Source: an uncultured Clostridia bacterium
GTDB lineage: Bacteria > Bacillota > Clostridia > UMGS1883
Assembly (NCBI GenBank): GCA_934454525.1
Contig: CAKSFM010000012.1
Span: forward strand, 1 to 64,000
DNA: 64,000 bases
Direction: 5' to 3'
Below, piece by piece: positions 1 to 7,938 of the stretch. Every line of letters starts with the position of its first letter. Within the stretch, counting starts at the first letter, position 1. A program made the translations under genes and the position numbers. A model generated the notes under the pieces. It worked only from the letters and a program-made list of their open reading frames with translations. It ran no database searches and had not been told where the DNA came from.

Positions 1-128
1 TCGTATTTGCGAGCATTTTTGCGCTGTAATGCCGGAAAAGACTTCGAAAAAACGAGTTCGGATACTAACACATCTGCCTAAATGAATAAAAAAAAGGCTT
101 TGACATAAACTAACTCCGAAAGGATTCG
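1..128. other. left edge, no confident gene
   Basis: Frame 3 on the plus strand is open for a few codons and stops at about 27-29. It could be the very end of an upstream gene, such as another spoVA gene, but eight codons are not enough to name it. A weak AAAGGA-like ribosome site lies just before the spoVAE start. Confidence 0.3.
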
Positions 129-134
129 GTGAAA

Positions 135-488
135 ATGGATTATGTTAAAGCTTTTTTTGTCGGCGGTATAATTTGCGCCGTCGGTCAGATTGTTATTGAT
201 AAAACAAAGCTCACCCCGGCGCGGCTGCTTACCGGGTATGTTTGCAGCGGTGTGCTTCTGTCGCTGCTGGGGATATACGGAAAAATCGTCAAATTTGCCG
301 GGGCAGGCGCAACCGTTCCGCTGACAGGCTTCGGATATGCACTGTTTGAGGGTGTGAAAAAGGGAATAAAAGAAAAAGGATTTCTCGGGGTTTTCACGGG
401 CGGACTTTCCGCAACTGCAGGCGGAATTGCAGCTGTTATTGTTTTTGCACTGATTGCAGCAATAGTATCCAAACCAAAAAGCAAGTAA
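135..488 (+). CDS. spoVAE: stage V sporulation protein AE (SpoVAE)
   Basis: The protein has about 117 residues and is almost wholly hydrophobic, with three or four membrane segments. Its length and the glycine-rich pattern (FVGGIICAVGQ near the N-terminus, LTGYVCSGVLLSLLG in the middle, GGLSATAGGIAAVIVF near the end) are typical of SpoVAE (SpoVAEB). This protein is part of the inner-membrane SpoVA channel that moves dipicolinic acid into the forespore and out at germination. The GTG at 129 is also in frame, but the ATG at 135 is better placed after AAAGGA. The gene is followed directly by a strong bidirectional terminator, so it is probably the last gene of a spoVA operon cut by the window edge. 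The cell must be a spore former if the operon is intact. Confidence 0.85.
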   Translation: MDYVKAFFVGGIICAVGQIVIDKTKLTPARLLTGYVCSGVLLSLLGIYGKIVKFAGAGATVPLTGFGYALFEGVKKGIKEKGFLGVFTGGLSATAGGIAAVIVFALIAAIVSKPKSK

Positions 489-500
489 CCGGTATTTCCG

Positions 501-548
501 AAAAAGAGGACGGAGCAAATACAATTGTGTTTGCCCCGTCCTCTTTTT
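501..548. terminator. bidirectional intrinsic terminator
   Basis: A 13-bp perfect stem (AAAAAGAGGACGG pairing with CCGTCCTCTTTTT) with an inner partial stem is flanked by A and T runs on both sides. It can end spoVAE from the left and the NIF3 gene from the right. Confidence 0.85.
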
Positions 549-1320
549 ATTTACATATGAGCGGATTTACATTTGCCTCCGAAACCATAATTTCCGTTTC
601 GGGAAAAGCGCTTTCAAGCGTTTTTCTGAGCAGATTGCAAACAATTTTCTCACTGTCGTGATGCCTGATTTCAATATAGTCAATTCTCTCGGCAAGAAAC
701 ATTTCCCTTATTTCATGATGCTTCAAATCTCCGGAAATGTACACATCAGCACCGGATTCAAGCGCTTTCTGTGCCACAACGCCGCCCCCGCCTCCGTTGC
801 ACACCGAAACGGTTTTCACCGTGCGGTCACGATGTGCTGTTGTAAACACATGCTCAATTCCGAGTGTGTGTTTTATTTTATCACAGAGAGAGTATACCGT
901 TTCCCCATCCGCGGCATTGCAAATTCTGCCGACGCGTTCGCAAAGGTTCGCAACGGGAGAAAGTCCGAGAAGCGAGCATAAATATTCCGTTAACCCTCCG
1001 GGTGCGCTGTCAAGATTGGTGTGTGCGCTGTAAATCGAAATGCCTCTTTCAATCGCCGAAACAAGCATTTTTCCGCCGTTTGAAGAATCAGACGCATTTT
1101 TAACCGGATTAAATATCACCGGGTGGTGCGTTACTATCAGCTGCGCGCCCCTCTGAGCTGCCTCCGCAACAACACTTTCGTCACAGTCAAGGCAGACAAG
1201 TATTTTGGAAACACTGCGTTCCGACCGCCCTATCAGCAGACCGATGTTATCGAAATCTTCCGCATATTCGGGCGGAAACTTTTGTTCGAGAAATCCGGTT
1301 ACATCACTAAGCGTTATCAT
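547..1320 (-). CDS. NIF3-like dinuclear metal centre protein
   Basis: The protein has about 257 residues of the NIF3/YqfO family. These are hexameric proteins that bind two metal ions and whose substrate is still debated (GTP cyclohydrolase I type 2 is one annotation). Family hallmarks are visible: a DNIGLLIG segment near residue 25, the metal-binding THHPVIF near residue 65, and HTNLD near residue 100. A late HHDSE segment is close to the C-terminus. An ATG at 1347 is in frame, but the ATG at 1320 follows GGAGGA by the right distance and fits the family start, so I chose it. It overlaps the end of trmK by 14 bp, the usual yqfN-yqfO pairing in Firmicutes, which implies translational coupling. 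Confidence 0.88.
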   Translation of the reverse strand: MITLSDVTGFLEQKFPPEYAEDFDNIGLLIGRSERSVSKILVCLDCDESVVAEAAQRGAQLIVTHHPVIFNPVKNASDSSNGGKMLVSAIERGISIYSAHTNLDSAPGGLTEYLCSLLGLSPVANLCERVGRICNAADGETVYSLCDKIKHTLGIEHVFTTAHRDRTVKTVSVCNGGGGGVVAQKALESGADVYISGDLKHHEIREMFLAERIDYIEIRHHDSEKIVCNLLRKTLESAFPETEIMVSEANVNPLICK

Positions 1321-2011
1321 AAATTCCTCCGTTTGCAATTTTTTCATACTCCGTTTTTAAATACTCGTATTCCGCACGGCGTTCATCCGCATTTTTTGCG
1401 CTTTCAAGCGCTTTCAGAACGCAGTCGATTTCATGCATACGATATGCAATGTATTTTTTCAAAAGCGGATGTCTTTGCTCAATCAGAACAGGTCCGATTT
1501 CAAGCTCCGCGCGTGTAAGCCTGCGGTTTTCTCCGCGGCAGACGAGCATTGCGGCATACATTTTTCTTCCCTCCGCACAAAGCTCCTCGCGCTCAATTTT
1601 ATATCCGTTATCGCAGAGATATGCGCGCAGCTCGGCATGCGCCGACTGCGGCTGAAGCACAAATTGTTCTGTTCCGATGTCATTCATCATAATCTGCGCG
1701 ATTGTTTCGCCGCCCATTCCGGCAATCACAGCACAGCTGCACTCTCCGCGCACAAAATTACCAAACCCGTCCGAAAGCCGAAGCTCAATTTCATTTTCAA
1801 GTCCGAATGCCGCAACCGTTTTCTTTGCCTGCGCAAGCGGTCCTTTTCTTATGTCGGCAGCAATAATACGCTGCGCCCTTCTGTTCTGCGCAAGCCAGAC
1901 CGGCAAATACCCGTGATCCGTTCCGATGTCGCACACCGACTCACATTCGGGAACGAGCCGCGCCGTCATAAGAATACGCGGCGACATATATTTTTCTACC
2001 GCCGCTTTCAT
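1307..2011 (-). CDS. trmK: tRNA (adenine(22)-N1)-methyltransferase TrmK
   Basis: The 234-residue protein is a class I SAM-dependent methyltransferase of the TrmK/YqfN family, which makes m1A22 in bacterial tRNA. The SAM-binding motif CDIGTDHGYLPVWL is near residue 27. A second motif, AGMGGETIAQIM, lies near residue 90 and is typical of this family. The start overlaps the antiporter stop (ATGA type), and the end overlaps the NIF3 gene. This matches the trmK-yqfO arrangement of Bacillus. Nothing unusual is seen. Confidence 0.9.
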   Translation of the reverse strand: MKAAVEKYMSPRILMTARLVPECESVCDIGTDHGYLPVWLAQNRRAQRIIAADIRKGPLAQAKKTVAAFGLENEIELRLSDGFGNFVRGECSCAVIAGMGGETIAQIMMNDIGTEQFVLQPQSAHAELRAYLCDNGYKIEREELCAEGRKMYAAMLVCRGENRRLTRAELEIGPVLIEQRHPLLKKYIAYRMHEIDCVLKALESAKNADERRAEYEYLKTEYEKIANGGIYDNA

Positions 2012-3213
2012 GCTTCCGAAGCGGCATCCGCCGCGCTGCCGTCACGCGCATAGAGCATTTTGAGCGCTATCGGCGTGAGTATGGACGAAACGATAATCAG
2101 CAAAATAACGGGAGTGAAAAACACAGGCTTAATAATTTTTGCCGACAGTCCTTTCTGCGCAACAATCAGCGCAACCTCGCCGCGCGTCATCATGCCAACG
2201 CCTACCTTAAGCGAATCTCCGAAGCTGTATCGGCTGAGCCGCGCCGTTATTCCGCAGCCGATGATTTTTGCAACAAGTCCGACAATTACAAAGCAAACCG
2301 AAAACAGGATTATATCGGGCGAAATATGCGACACATCGGTTTTCAGTCCGATTCCCGCAAAAAACACCGGTCCGAAAAGCATATATGAGTTGATATTCAT
2401 TTTGCGTTCTATATAGTCCGCATCCTTAATATTGCAAAGAATAATTCCTGCAACGAATGCGCCTGTTATATCCGCAACGCCGAAATAGCGTTCTGCGGCA
2501 TATGCCATGAACATGCACAGCGCCAGGCCGAGAATCGGGATTCGCTGCGTATGCTTATACCTTGCGTCAAGCCGCTTGAAGATTTTATATATAACAAACC
2601 CGACAGCACCTGAAAATACAAAGAACAGCGCACTTCTTACCGACACGGCAATAATCTGCCCGCTGCCGCCCTTGCCGGTGCTCATACCGACAACCATTGT
2701 AAGCACGATAATTCCTATCACATCGTCAATTATTGCCGCGCTGACAATAAGCGTGCCGAGCCGTGTTTTCAGCTTGCCCATCTCTGCAAGCGCCTTAACG
2801 GTTATGCTCACTGAGGTTGCGGTGAGTATCGTTCCGATAAAAAGCGCCTTGTAAAATTCTGCCGAACCGATTGAGTCAAACCCGTAAAACGCCATATAAA
2901 GCAGAGTTCCGCACAAAAGCGGCACAAACACACCCATGCTGGCAACAAGAAACGCCGTAAAACCCGTTTTTGCCATATCACGCAGATTTGTTCCGAGTCC
3001 TGCTGAAAACATCAGCAAAATAACTCCGATTTCAGCCATCTGAGAAAGGAAATCCGACTGCTGCACAAACCCGAGAATACTCGGTCCTATAATCAATCCG
3101 GCAAGAATCTCGCCGACAACCTGAGGAACGTTAAGCTTGCGCACGGCAAGACCCATAATTTTTGCGGCAACCATAATTATTGCCAAATCTCTGAACACAC
3201 TGTAGACTTCCAA
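2008..3213 (-). CDS. CPA2-type cation/proton antiporter
   Basis: The protein has 401 residues and 11-12 predicted membrane segments. It is related to NapA/KefB-type Na+ or K+/H+ exchangers (Na_H_Exchanger family). The N-terminal LNVPQVVGEILAGLIIGPSILG is the family signature. A paired aspartate motif (AAIIDDVIGI) sits in the fifth or sixth segment, as in electrogenic Na+/H+ members. There is no C-terminal TrkA-N or RCK domain. The start codon is TTG, eight bases after GGGAGG. It lies between cdaR and trmK on the same strand. c-di-AMP is known to control potassium and osmolyte transport in Firmicutes, so co-transcription with cdaA-cdaR would make sense, but this is an inference. Confidence 0.85.
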   Translation of the reverse strand: MEVYSVFRDLAIIMVAAKIMGLAVRKLNVPQVVGEILAGLIIGPSILGFVQQSDFLSQMAEIGVILLMFSAGLGTNLRDMAKTGFTAFLVASMGVFVPLLCGTLLYMAFYGFDSIGSAEFYKALFIGTILTATSVSITVKALAEMGKLKTRLGTLIVSAAIIDDVIGIIVLTMVVGMSTGKGGSGQIIAVSVRSALFFVFSGAVGFVIYKIFKRLDARYKHTQRIPILGLALCMFMAYAAERYFGVADITGAFVAGIILCNIKDADYIERKMNINSYMLFGPVFFAGIGLKTDVSHISPDIILFSVCFVIVGLVAKIIGCGITARLSRYSFGDSLKVGVGMMTRGEVALIVAQKGLSAKIIKPVFFTPVILLIIVSSILTPIALKMLYARDGSAADAASEA

Positions 3214-3260
3214 AAAAACTGCCTCCCTGTTAATCTTCCGTTATTTGCCGAATAAGCATT

Positions 3261-4184
3261 TTACTCTCCGTACGCCGTAAGCTTCAGCTCCAGCTCCGTC
3301 AATCCGTCAAGGATATGCACTCCGTCCGGAACATCAAGCGGAATCTTCAGCGTTGCATCCGCCGTGTACTGCGAAAGGTCAATCGGAACTGTGCTGATTG
3401 ATGAAATTTTGTCAAATGAATCTCCGTAGCCGTAAATAGTCACTTCGCTCTGCGAAAGCGCCGCGCGAAGCTGCAGGCCGCTTGCTGCAAGATGCACCGG
3501 CACGGTTTTCACATCGTAAAACCGATAGCTCACATCAATCGCCGCCGGTGTGCACACTGCGCCGTCAAGCTTCTTTCCGTCCTTCCCGAGGACAATAAGC
3601 TCCACTCCCGTCTGGCGGTTCACGGTCGGGTCGTTCGGAGTTATCGTCTGCGTTGTTACGGACGATATTTCACCGAGAATACTTTTCGGCGCCGACACCG
3701 TAACCGTTTTTGACGAAAGTTCGCTCGACTGCACAATCAGAACGCTGCTGCCGCTGTCGGCAAAATCCGGGCGTATTTCAAATTTCTTTTTTTCAATCGG
3801 TTCAATAACAACCGTTATGTCATGCCCCTTTACATAATAGCTTGCATTTGCCGAAACGGATGAATTGATCGCCGCCGGGATAACATATTCGCCGCTCTGT
3901 TTAATGGACGAAACATTTACCGATGCCGAAAGCGTTTTATTAGTAATTCTTCCGAGCGACAGTCTTTTTGCCGTAACACGCACGTTCACGCTTTTTTCCG
4001 AAACGGAGTAAACGGAAAATCCGCTCTCCTTAAGCGCCTGTTCCCCCGTTATCGCAAGCGGAACATTTTTCACGGTTTTGCTCATGCTCGGATTTTCCTC
4101 ATATGAAACATAGACCCAAAGGATAATGGCAAGCGCCGTGCAGATTATTTTCATAGGAAGGTTGTTATTTTTTATTTTCTCCAT
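3261..4184 (-). CDS. cdaR: YbbR-domain protein, CdaR-like regulator of CdaA
   Basis: The protein has about 307 residues. It has a short cytoplasmic N-terminus, one membrane segment (IICTALAIILWVYVSY), and then tandem YbbR repeats outside the membrane. In Bacillus and Listeria, CdaR binds and regulates the diadenylate cyclase CdaA. The ATG at 4202 is possible, but the one at 4184 has AGGAG at the right distance. It overlaps the end of cdaA by 13 bp, so the two are translationally coupled, as in most Firmicutes. The glmM gene that usually follows is not here; an antiporter gene follows instead. Confidence 0.88.
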   Translation of the reverse strand: MEKIKNNNLPMKIICTALAIILWVYVSYEENPSMSKTVKNVPLAITGEQALKESGFSVYSVSEKSVNVRVTAKRLSLGRITNKTLSASVNVSSIKQSGEYVIPAAINSSVSANASYYVKGHDITVVIEPIEKKKFEIRPDFADSGSSVLIVQSSELSSKTVTVSAPKSILGEISSVTTQTITPNDPTVNRQTGVELIVLGKDGKKLDGAVCTPAAIDVSYRFYDVKTVPVHLAASGLQLRAALSQSEVTIYGYGDSFDKISSISTVPIDLSQYTADATLKIPLDVPDGVHILDGLTELELKLTAYGE

Positions 4185-5011
4185 TTTAAAAGCTCCTTCC
4201 ATTTCGACGCCGCTGCCTGCGACTGAGTTTCCGGTGAAAGCGTTTTTGTTATTACCTTTTTAAGAGTTTCCTCCGTATAATTTCTGCTCATATTCCCGTT
4301 AAGGGTGAAACTGATTTTTCCCGTTTCCTCGCTGACAACCACAACAGCCGCGTCAGAGCTTTCCGAAAGTCCGAGCGCCGCCCGATGGCGTGTTCCGAAT
4401 TCACGGCTCAGCGTTTCGTTATGTGTGAGCGGAAGAATACACCGCGCCGCAATAATTCTGTTCTCTCTTATTATAACCGCACCATCGTGCAGCGGAGTGT
4501 TCGGAATAAAAATATTTATCAGAAGCTCGCTCGACACCTTTGAATCGATTTCGCAGCCGGTGCGGACAATATCACCGATTTTCGTGCCGCGCTCCAGAAC
4601 GATAAGCGCGCCTATGCGTCTGCTTGCCATTGCGGCTGCGGCCGCGGCAATTTCGGAAGCCGTTGCCGCAGCCTCGTCCTGCTCTGTTGCAAGCAGCGAG
4701 GAAAAGTTCGTGCGCCCCACTTTTTCAAGCGCATGGCGAAGCTCCGGCTGGAACACAATCAAAAGCGCCATTATTCCGAACTGCATAAGATTGCGAAGCA
4801 AATAGCTTATTGTGTTGAGCTGCAAAAAGTTGCTCGCCCACGTGAAAATGAGAAGCAGAACAAGTCCTTTAATAAGCGTTCCGGCGCGGGTTTCCCGAAC
4901 AAGCGACGAAAGCTTGTAAAAAGCATATGCAACAATCATAATATCGAGCAGATCCGCGGGTCTGAACATTTGTATGAACTCGGGAAGAGAACTGAGCAGG
5001 TTTTCAATCAA
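4172..5011 (-). CDS. cdaA: diadenylate cyclase CdaA
   Basis: This 279-residue membrane enzyme makes c-di-AMP from two ATP. There are three N-terminal membrane segments (about residues 18-75), then the DAC domain. Within that domain the catalytic DGA sits in PLHDGAVII, and the RHR triplet sits in GTRHRAALGLSE. Length and order match CdaA (DacA) of Bacillus. The gene is divergent from the fatty-acid operon, sharing a 158-bp intergenic region with the TetR-type regulator. Confidence 0.95.
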   Translation of the reverse strand: MIENLLSSLPEFIQMFRPADLLDIMIVAYAFYKLSSLVRETRAGTLIKGLVLLLIFTWASNFLQLNTISYLLRNLMQFGIMALLIVFQPELRHALEKVGRTNFSSLLATEQDEAAATASEIAAAAAAMASRRIGALIVLERGTKIGDIVRTGCEIDSKVSSELLINIFIPNTPLHDGAVIIRENRIIAARCILPLTHNETLSREFGTRHRAALGLSESSDAAVVVVSEETGKISFTLNGNMSRNYTEETLKKVITKTLSPETQSQAAASKWKELLKWRK

Positions 5012-5043
5012 TTTTTTCGACCGCCTTTTTAAGCATATATTAC

Positions 5044-5072
5044 ATTATACTATATAAGAAAAACTTTTTAAA
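5044..5072 (-). promoter_or_regulatory. possible cdaA promoter
   Basis: On the minus strand a perfect TATAAT lies 33 bases before the cdaA start, with a poor TTTAAA at the -35 position 17 bp upstream. The AT-rich tract makes this a tentative call. Confidence 0.4.
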
Positions 5073-5092
5073 GACTTTTTTTTAAAAAAATA

Positions 5093-5121
5093 TTGACTTT
5101 GAGCACACCATGTGCTAATAT
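5093..5121 (+). promoter_or_regulatory. promoter of the TetR/fab operon
   Basis: TTGACT and TAATAT are separated by exactly 17 bp. The first operator-like palindrome lies inside the spacer and touches the -10 box, so a bound repressor would block RNA polymerase. Confidence 0.8.
5102..5116. promoter_or_regulatory. operator-like palindrome 1
   Basis: AGCACACCATGTGCT has perfect 6-bp half-sites around a 3-bp centre. It lies in the promoter spacer and is the likely site for the adjacent TetR-type regulator. Confidence 0.65.
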
Positions 5122-5129
5122 GCATTTGT

Positions 5130-5144
5130 AGCATATGTTGTGCT
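5130..5144. promoter_or_regulatory. operator-like palindrome 2
   Basis: AGCATATGTTGTGCT is a near copy of palindrome 1, 28 bp (under three helical turns) downstream, around the predicted transcription start. Two related palindromes flanking the -10 box support autoregulation. Confidence 0.6.
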
Positions 5145-5169
5145 CAATCACAGCGGAGGGACGGATTTT

Positions 5170-5778
5170 ATGGCTTATTCAAGAGGAATACAGCTTGAGG
5201 ACGAGGTTTCCGGCAAAATTATCAGCTGCGCAATGAATATTGCGCGCGAAAGCGGCGTTGCCGCCGTCACTGTAAGTGAAATACTCAGAAAAATGAAAAT
5301 TACGAACCGTGTTTTTTACAATCGTTTCAAAAATATTGATGAAGTTGTCACGGAGCTTTACAGACAAGTTGTTGACGAAATGCGAATATGCATTGATACA
5401 GAATATGACGGGCGTGAAAATTATTACGAATATCTTGTCGGTCTGGCTGTTGCCGTGCTTGGAAAAACCTACGAAACCAAGCTGCACTTCGCAGGTATAA
5501 TGAAAGAATATGACGTTTGTGCAGCGGAAAACCGAAAATGGTGGATTGCGCATATTGCGCCGCTGCTTGAGTACGGAATGAATGAAGGGTTCTTAAAAAA
5601 AGCAGATTCAACACTGCTTGCATATTCGATATGGTGCTATTGCCGCGGATTTAATGCAAGCGTTGTCGGAGGAGGACTTAATTTTAACGAAGCGCTTGAA
5701 TCTTTCCGGCTTGGAATCCGCTGTTTTATTTACGGATTAAAGCCGTCGGGCGAGGGAGGATATGAAAATGAGCTTTAA
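5170..5778 (+). CDS. TetR-family regulator of the fatty-acid operon (predicted)
   Basis: The protein has about 202 residues. Its N-terminal helix-turn-helix is seen in VTVSEILRKMKITNRVFYNRFKNIDEV (in two parts, residues about 34-60), followed by an all-helical ligand domain rich in aromatic residues near the end. The ATG at 5170 follows GGAGGG; an upstream ATG at 5140 would lie inside operator 2. Its stop overlaps the fabH start, so it is translated together with the fab genes. Most Firmicutes use FabT (MarR-type) or FapR here. A TetR-type protein at this place is less usual and probably senses an acyl product, which is inference. Confidence 0.8.
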   Translation: MAYSRGIQLEDEVSGKIISCAMNIARESGVAAVTVSEILRKMKITNRVFYNRFKNIDEVVTELYRQVVDEMRICIDTEYDGRENYYEYLVGLAVAVLGKTYETKLHFAGIMKEYDVCAAENRKWWIAHIAPLLEYGMNEGFLKKADSTLLAYSIWCYCRGFNASVVGGGLNFNEALESFRLGIRCFIYGLKPSGEGGYENEL

Positions 5779-6724
5779 AATAATCGGAACGGGGAGCTGC
5801 CTTCCCCCAAAGGCCGTTACCAACGATGAGCTTTCAGCGATGGTTGAAACGAATGACGAATGGATAAAAAAACGCGTTGGGATAAGCGAGCGCAGAATAT
5901 CGGAGGATATGACTGTCGGCGATATGGCAATTGAAGCGGCAAAACGCGCTCTTGAAAACAGTGGCACACGCCCCGATGAGCTTGATCTGATTATCGCCGC
6001 AACGCTCTCCTCGGAATATGCCTGCCCGACTGTCGGCGGTTTTGTTCAGCAGGCGCTCGGTGCAGACTGCCCGGCATTTGACATTAATTCTGCATGCAGC
6101 GGTTACATATTTGCACTTGATACTGCGGCAGGTTTTTTTGCGCGCGGCAGCGTGAAAAAAGCGCTCGTTGTGGGCGCGGAACGCATCAGCCGGCTGCTTG
6201 ACTGGAGCGACCGCAGCACATGCGTTATTTTCGGCGACGGAGCCGGCGCCGCTGTGCTGGAAGCAGCAGAAGGACATTACCTCGCATCAAAGCTGGCCAC
6301 GAAAGGCGGCAGCGATGTAATCAGTATCCCGTCCGACGTCGGCAATTCTCCGTTTTACACACGCAGCCACCCCGAAGCACACATCAATATGCAGGGACAG
6401 GAAACATTCAAATTTGCAGTTGATTCACTCTGCCGCGATTCGGAGGAAGTTATTGCAGCAGCCGGAATAACAAAGGAGGACGTTTCTTTCTTTGTTCCTC
6501 ATCAGGCAAATGCGAGAATTATAAACTTCGCGGCGAAGCGGCTCGGCGTTCCTGCGGAAAAGTTTGTTGTGAACATAGAGAAATACGGCAACACATCATC
6601 GGCAAGTGTGCCGATAGCGCTTGACGAGCTTAATCGCTCAGGCAGGCTGCACAAGGGAGATATTATTGTTTTATCGGCTTTCGGAGGCGGACTTTCAAGC
6701 GGCGCCTGCGTTATAAAGCTGTAA
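5768..6724 (+). CDS. fabH: 3-oxoacyl-ACP synthase III
   Basis: The protein has about 318 residues of the FabH family. This enzyme condenses acetyl-CoA or a branched acyl-CoA with malonyl-ACP to start fatty-acid synthesis. The catalytic triad is present: cysteine in NSACSGY, histidine in FVPHQAN, and asparagine in YGNTSSAS. An ATG at 5762 is only two or three bases after GGGAGG, so the ATG at 5768 is preferred. The gene overlaps the regulator by 11 bp and heads the fab genes. Confidence 0.96.
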   Translation: MSFKIIGTGSCLPPKAVTNDELSAMVETNDEWIKKRVGISERRISEDMTVGDMAIEAAKRALENSGTRPDELDLIIAATLSSEYACPTVGGFVQQALGADCPAFDINSACSGYIFALDTAAGFFARGSVKKALVVGAERISRLLDWSDRSTCVIFGDGAGAAVLEAAEGHYLASKLATKGGSDVISIPSDVGNSPFYTRSHPEAHINMQGQETFKFAVDSLCRDSEEVIAAAGITKEDVSFFVPHQANARIINFAAKRLGVPAEKFVVNIEKYGNTSSASVPIALDELNRSGRLHKGDIIVLSAFGGGLSSGACVIKL

Positions 6725-6748
6725 ATATTATTTAGGAGGTTTTTTATT

Positions 6749-6970
6749 ATGACAATCGAAAAAGTAAAAGAACTGTTGGCGGAGCATCTTGATATGAATG
6801 CGGATGAAATCACGGCTGAAACGGAATTTTCCGATTTGGGCATAGATTCGCTCGATATTGCCGAGATTATGATGGAAGCAGAGGATGAATTCGGCGTTGA
6901 AATCAAATTTGAGGAAGTAGGAAAGACAATCGGCAGCCTTGCAGACTACATTGATTCCAAAAAGGCGTAA
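6749..6970 (+). CDS. acpP: acyl carrier protein
   Basis: This 73-residue acidic helical protein carries growing acyl chains. The phosphopantetheine serine is in DLGIDSLDIAEIMM. A strong TAGGAGG site precedes the ATG. Size and position between fabH and fabK are typical. Confidence 0.97.
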   Translation: MTIEKVKELLAEHLDMNADEITAETEFSDLGIDSLDIAEIMMEAEDEFGVEIKFEEVGKTIGSLADYIDSKKA

Positions 6971-6990
6971 CTTTTAAAGAGGTGTGACAA

Positions 6991-7938
6991 ATGCTTTATA
7001 CCCGTATTAACGAAATTCTCGGTATACAATATCCGCTTTTGCAGGGCGGAATGGCACATATATCGGACGGCAGGCTTGCGGCAGCAGTGTCGGAGGCAGG
7101 CGGACTCGGAATAATAACCTCAGTCAGCCGCGATCCCGATTTTCTGCTGCGTGAGATAGAGTATGTCCGCAGTGTTACCGACAAGCCGTTCGGCGTGAAT
7201 ATTATGCTGCAAAGTCCCGATATTGAAAAAACAGCTGCTTTGCTCGCGCGGGAAAAAGTTCCCGTGGTTACTACCGGTGCGGGAGATCCATCGCGCTTTA
7301 TGGAGGACTGGCAGGCTGCCGGGATAAAGGTTATTCCCGTGATAGCCTCTGCCGCAATGGCAAAACGCGCCGAAAGAAACGGTGCATGTGCTGTTGTTGC
7401 CGAGGGCGGTGAATCGGGAGGTCATGTCGGCGAAACGACAACCATGTCGCTTGTGCCTCAGGTGTGCGACGCCGTTTCAATTCCCGTGATTGCCGCCGGC
7501 GGCATTGCTGACGGACGCGGCGCGGCGGCAAGCTTCATGCTTGGCGCAGAGGGCGTTCAGCTCGGAACGCGCTTTCTTGCAGCAGCCGAATGTTGCATAC
7601 ATCCGGTCTACAAGCAAAAGGTTCTTAAAGCAAGCGATATTTCCACAATAGTTACGGGCAAAAGGCTCGGTCATCCGGTGCGCAGCCTTAAAACTCCGTT
7701 TTCGCGCGAATATGCAAAGGCGGAATATTCCGCAATTTCCGATGAAGATCTTGAAAAAATGGCTGTCGGCGCACTTCGTCTTGCAGTTTGCGACGGCGAT
7801 GAGCATCACGGCTGCTTTCTTGCCGGGCAGATTGCCGGAATGGTAAAAGAAGAACTTCCGGCAGGTGAAATCGTGCGCGGAATTATGGAACAAACAGAGG
7901 ATATTCTTTGTCACGGAGGTTCAAAATGGGTAAGATAG
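6991..7938 (+). CDS. fabK: enoyl-ACP reductase II (FabK)
   Basis: The 315-residue protein is an FMN-dependent enoyl-ACP reductase of the 2-nitropropane dioxygenase-like TIM-barrel family. It does the last reduction step of chain elongation and replaces FabI. Signature segments are PLLQGGMAHISDG at the N-terminus, AEGGESGGHVG near residue 140, and PVIAAGGIADGRG near residue 165. It overlaps fabD by 13 bp. FabK-only organisms are known to resist triclosan. Confidence 0.95.
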   Translation: MLYTRINEILGIQYPLLQGGMAHISDGRLAAAVSEAGGLGIITSVSRDPDFLLREIEYVRSVTDKPFGVNIMLQSPDIEKTAALLAREKVPVVTTGAGDPSRFMEDWQAAGIKVIPVIASAAMAKRAERNGACAVVAEGGESGGHVGETTTMSLVPQVCDAVSIPVIAAGGIADGRGAAASFMLGAEGVQLGTRFLAAAECCIHPVYKQKVLKASDISTIVTGKRLGHPVRSLKTPFSREYAKAEYSAISDEDLEKMAVGALRLAVCDGDEHHGCFLAGQIAGMVKEELPAGEIVRGIMEQTEDILCHGGSKWVR

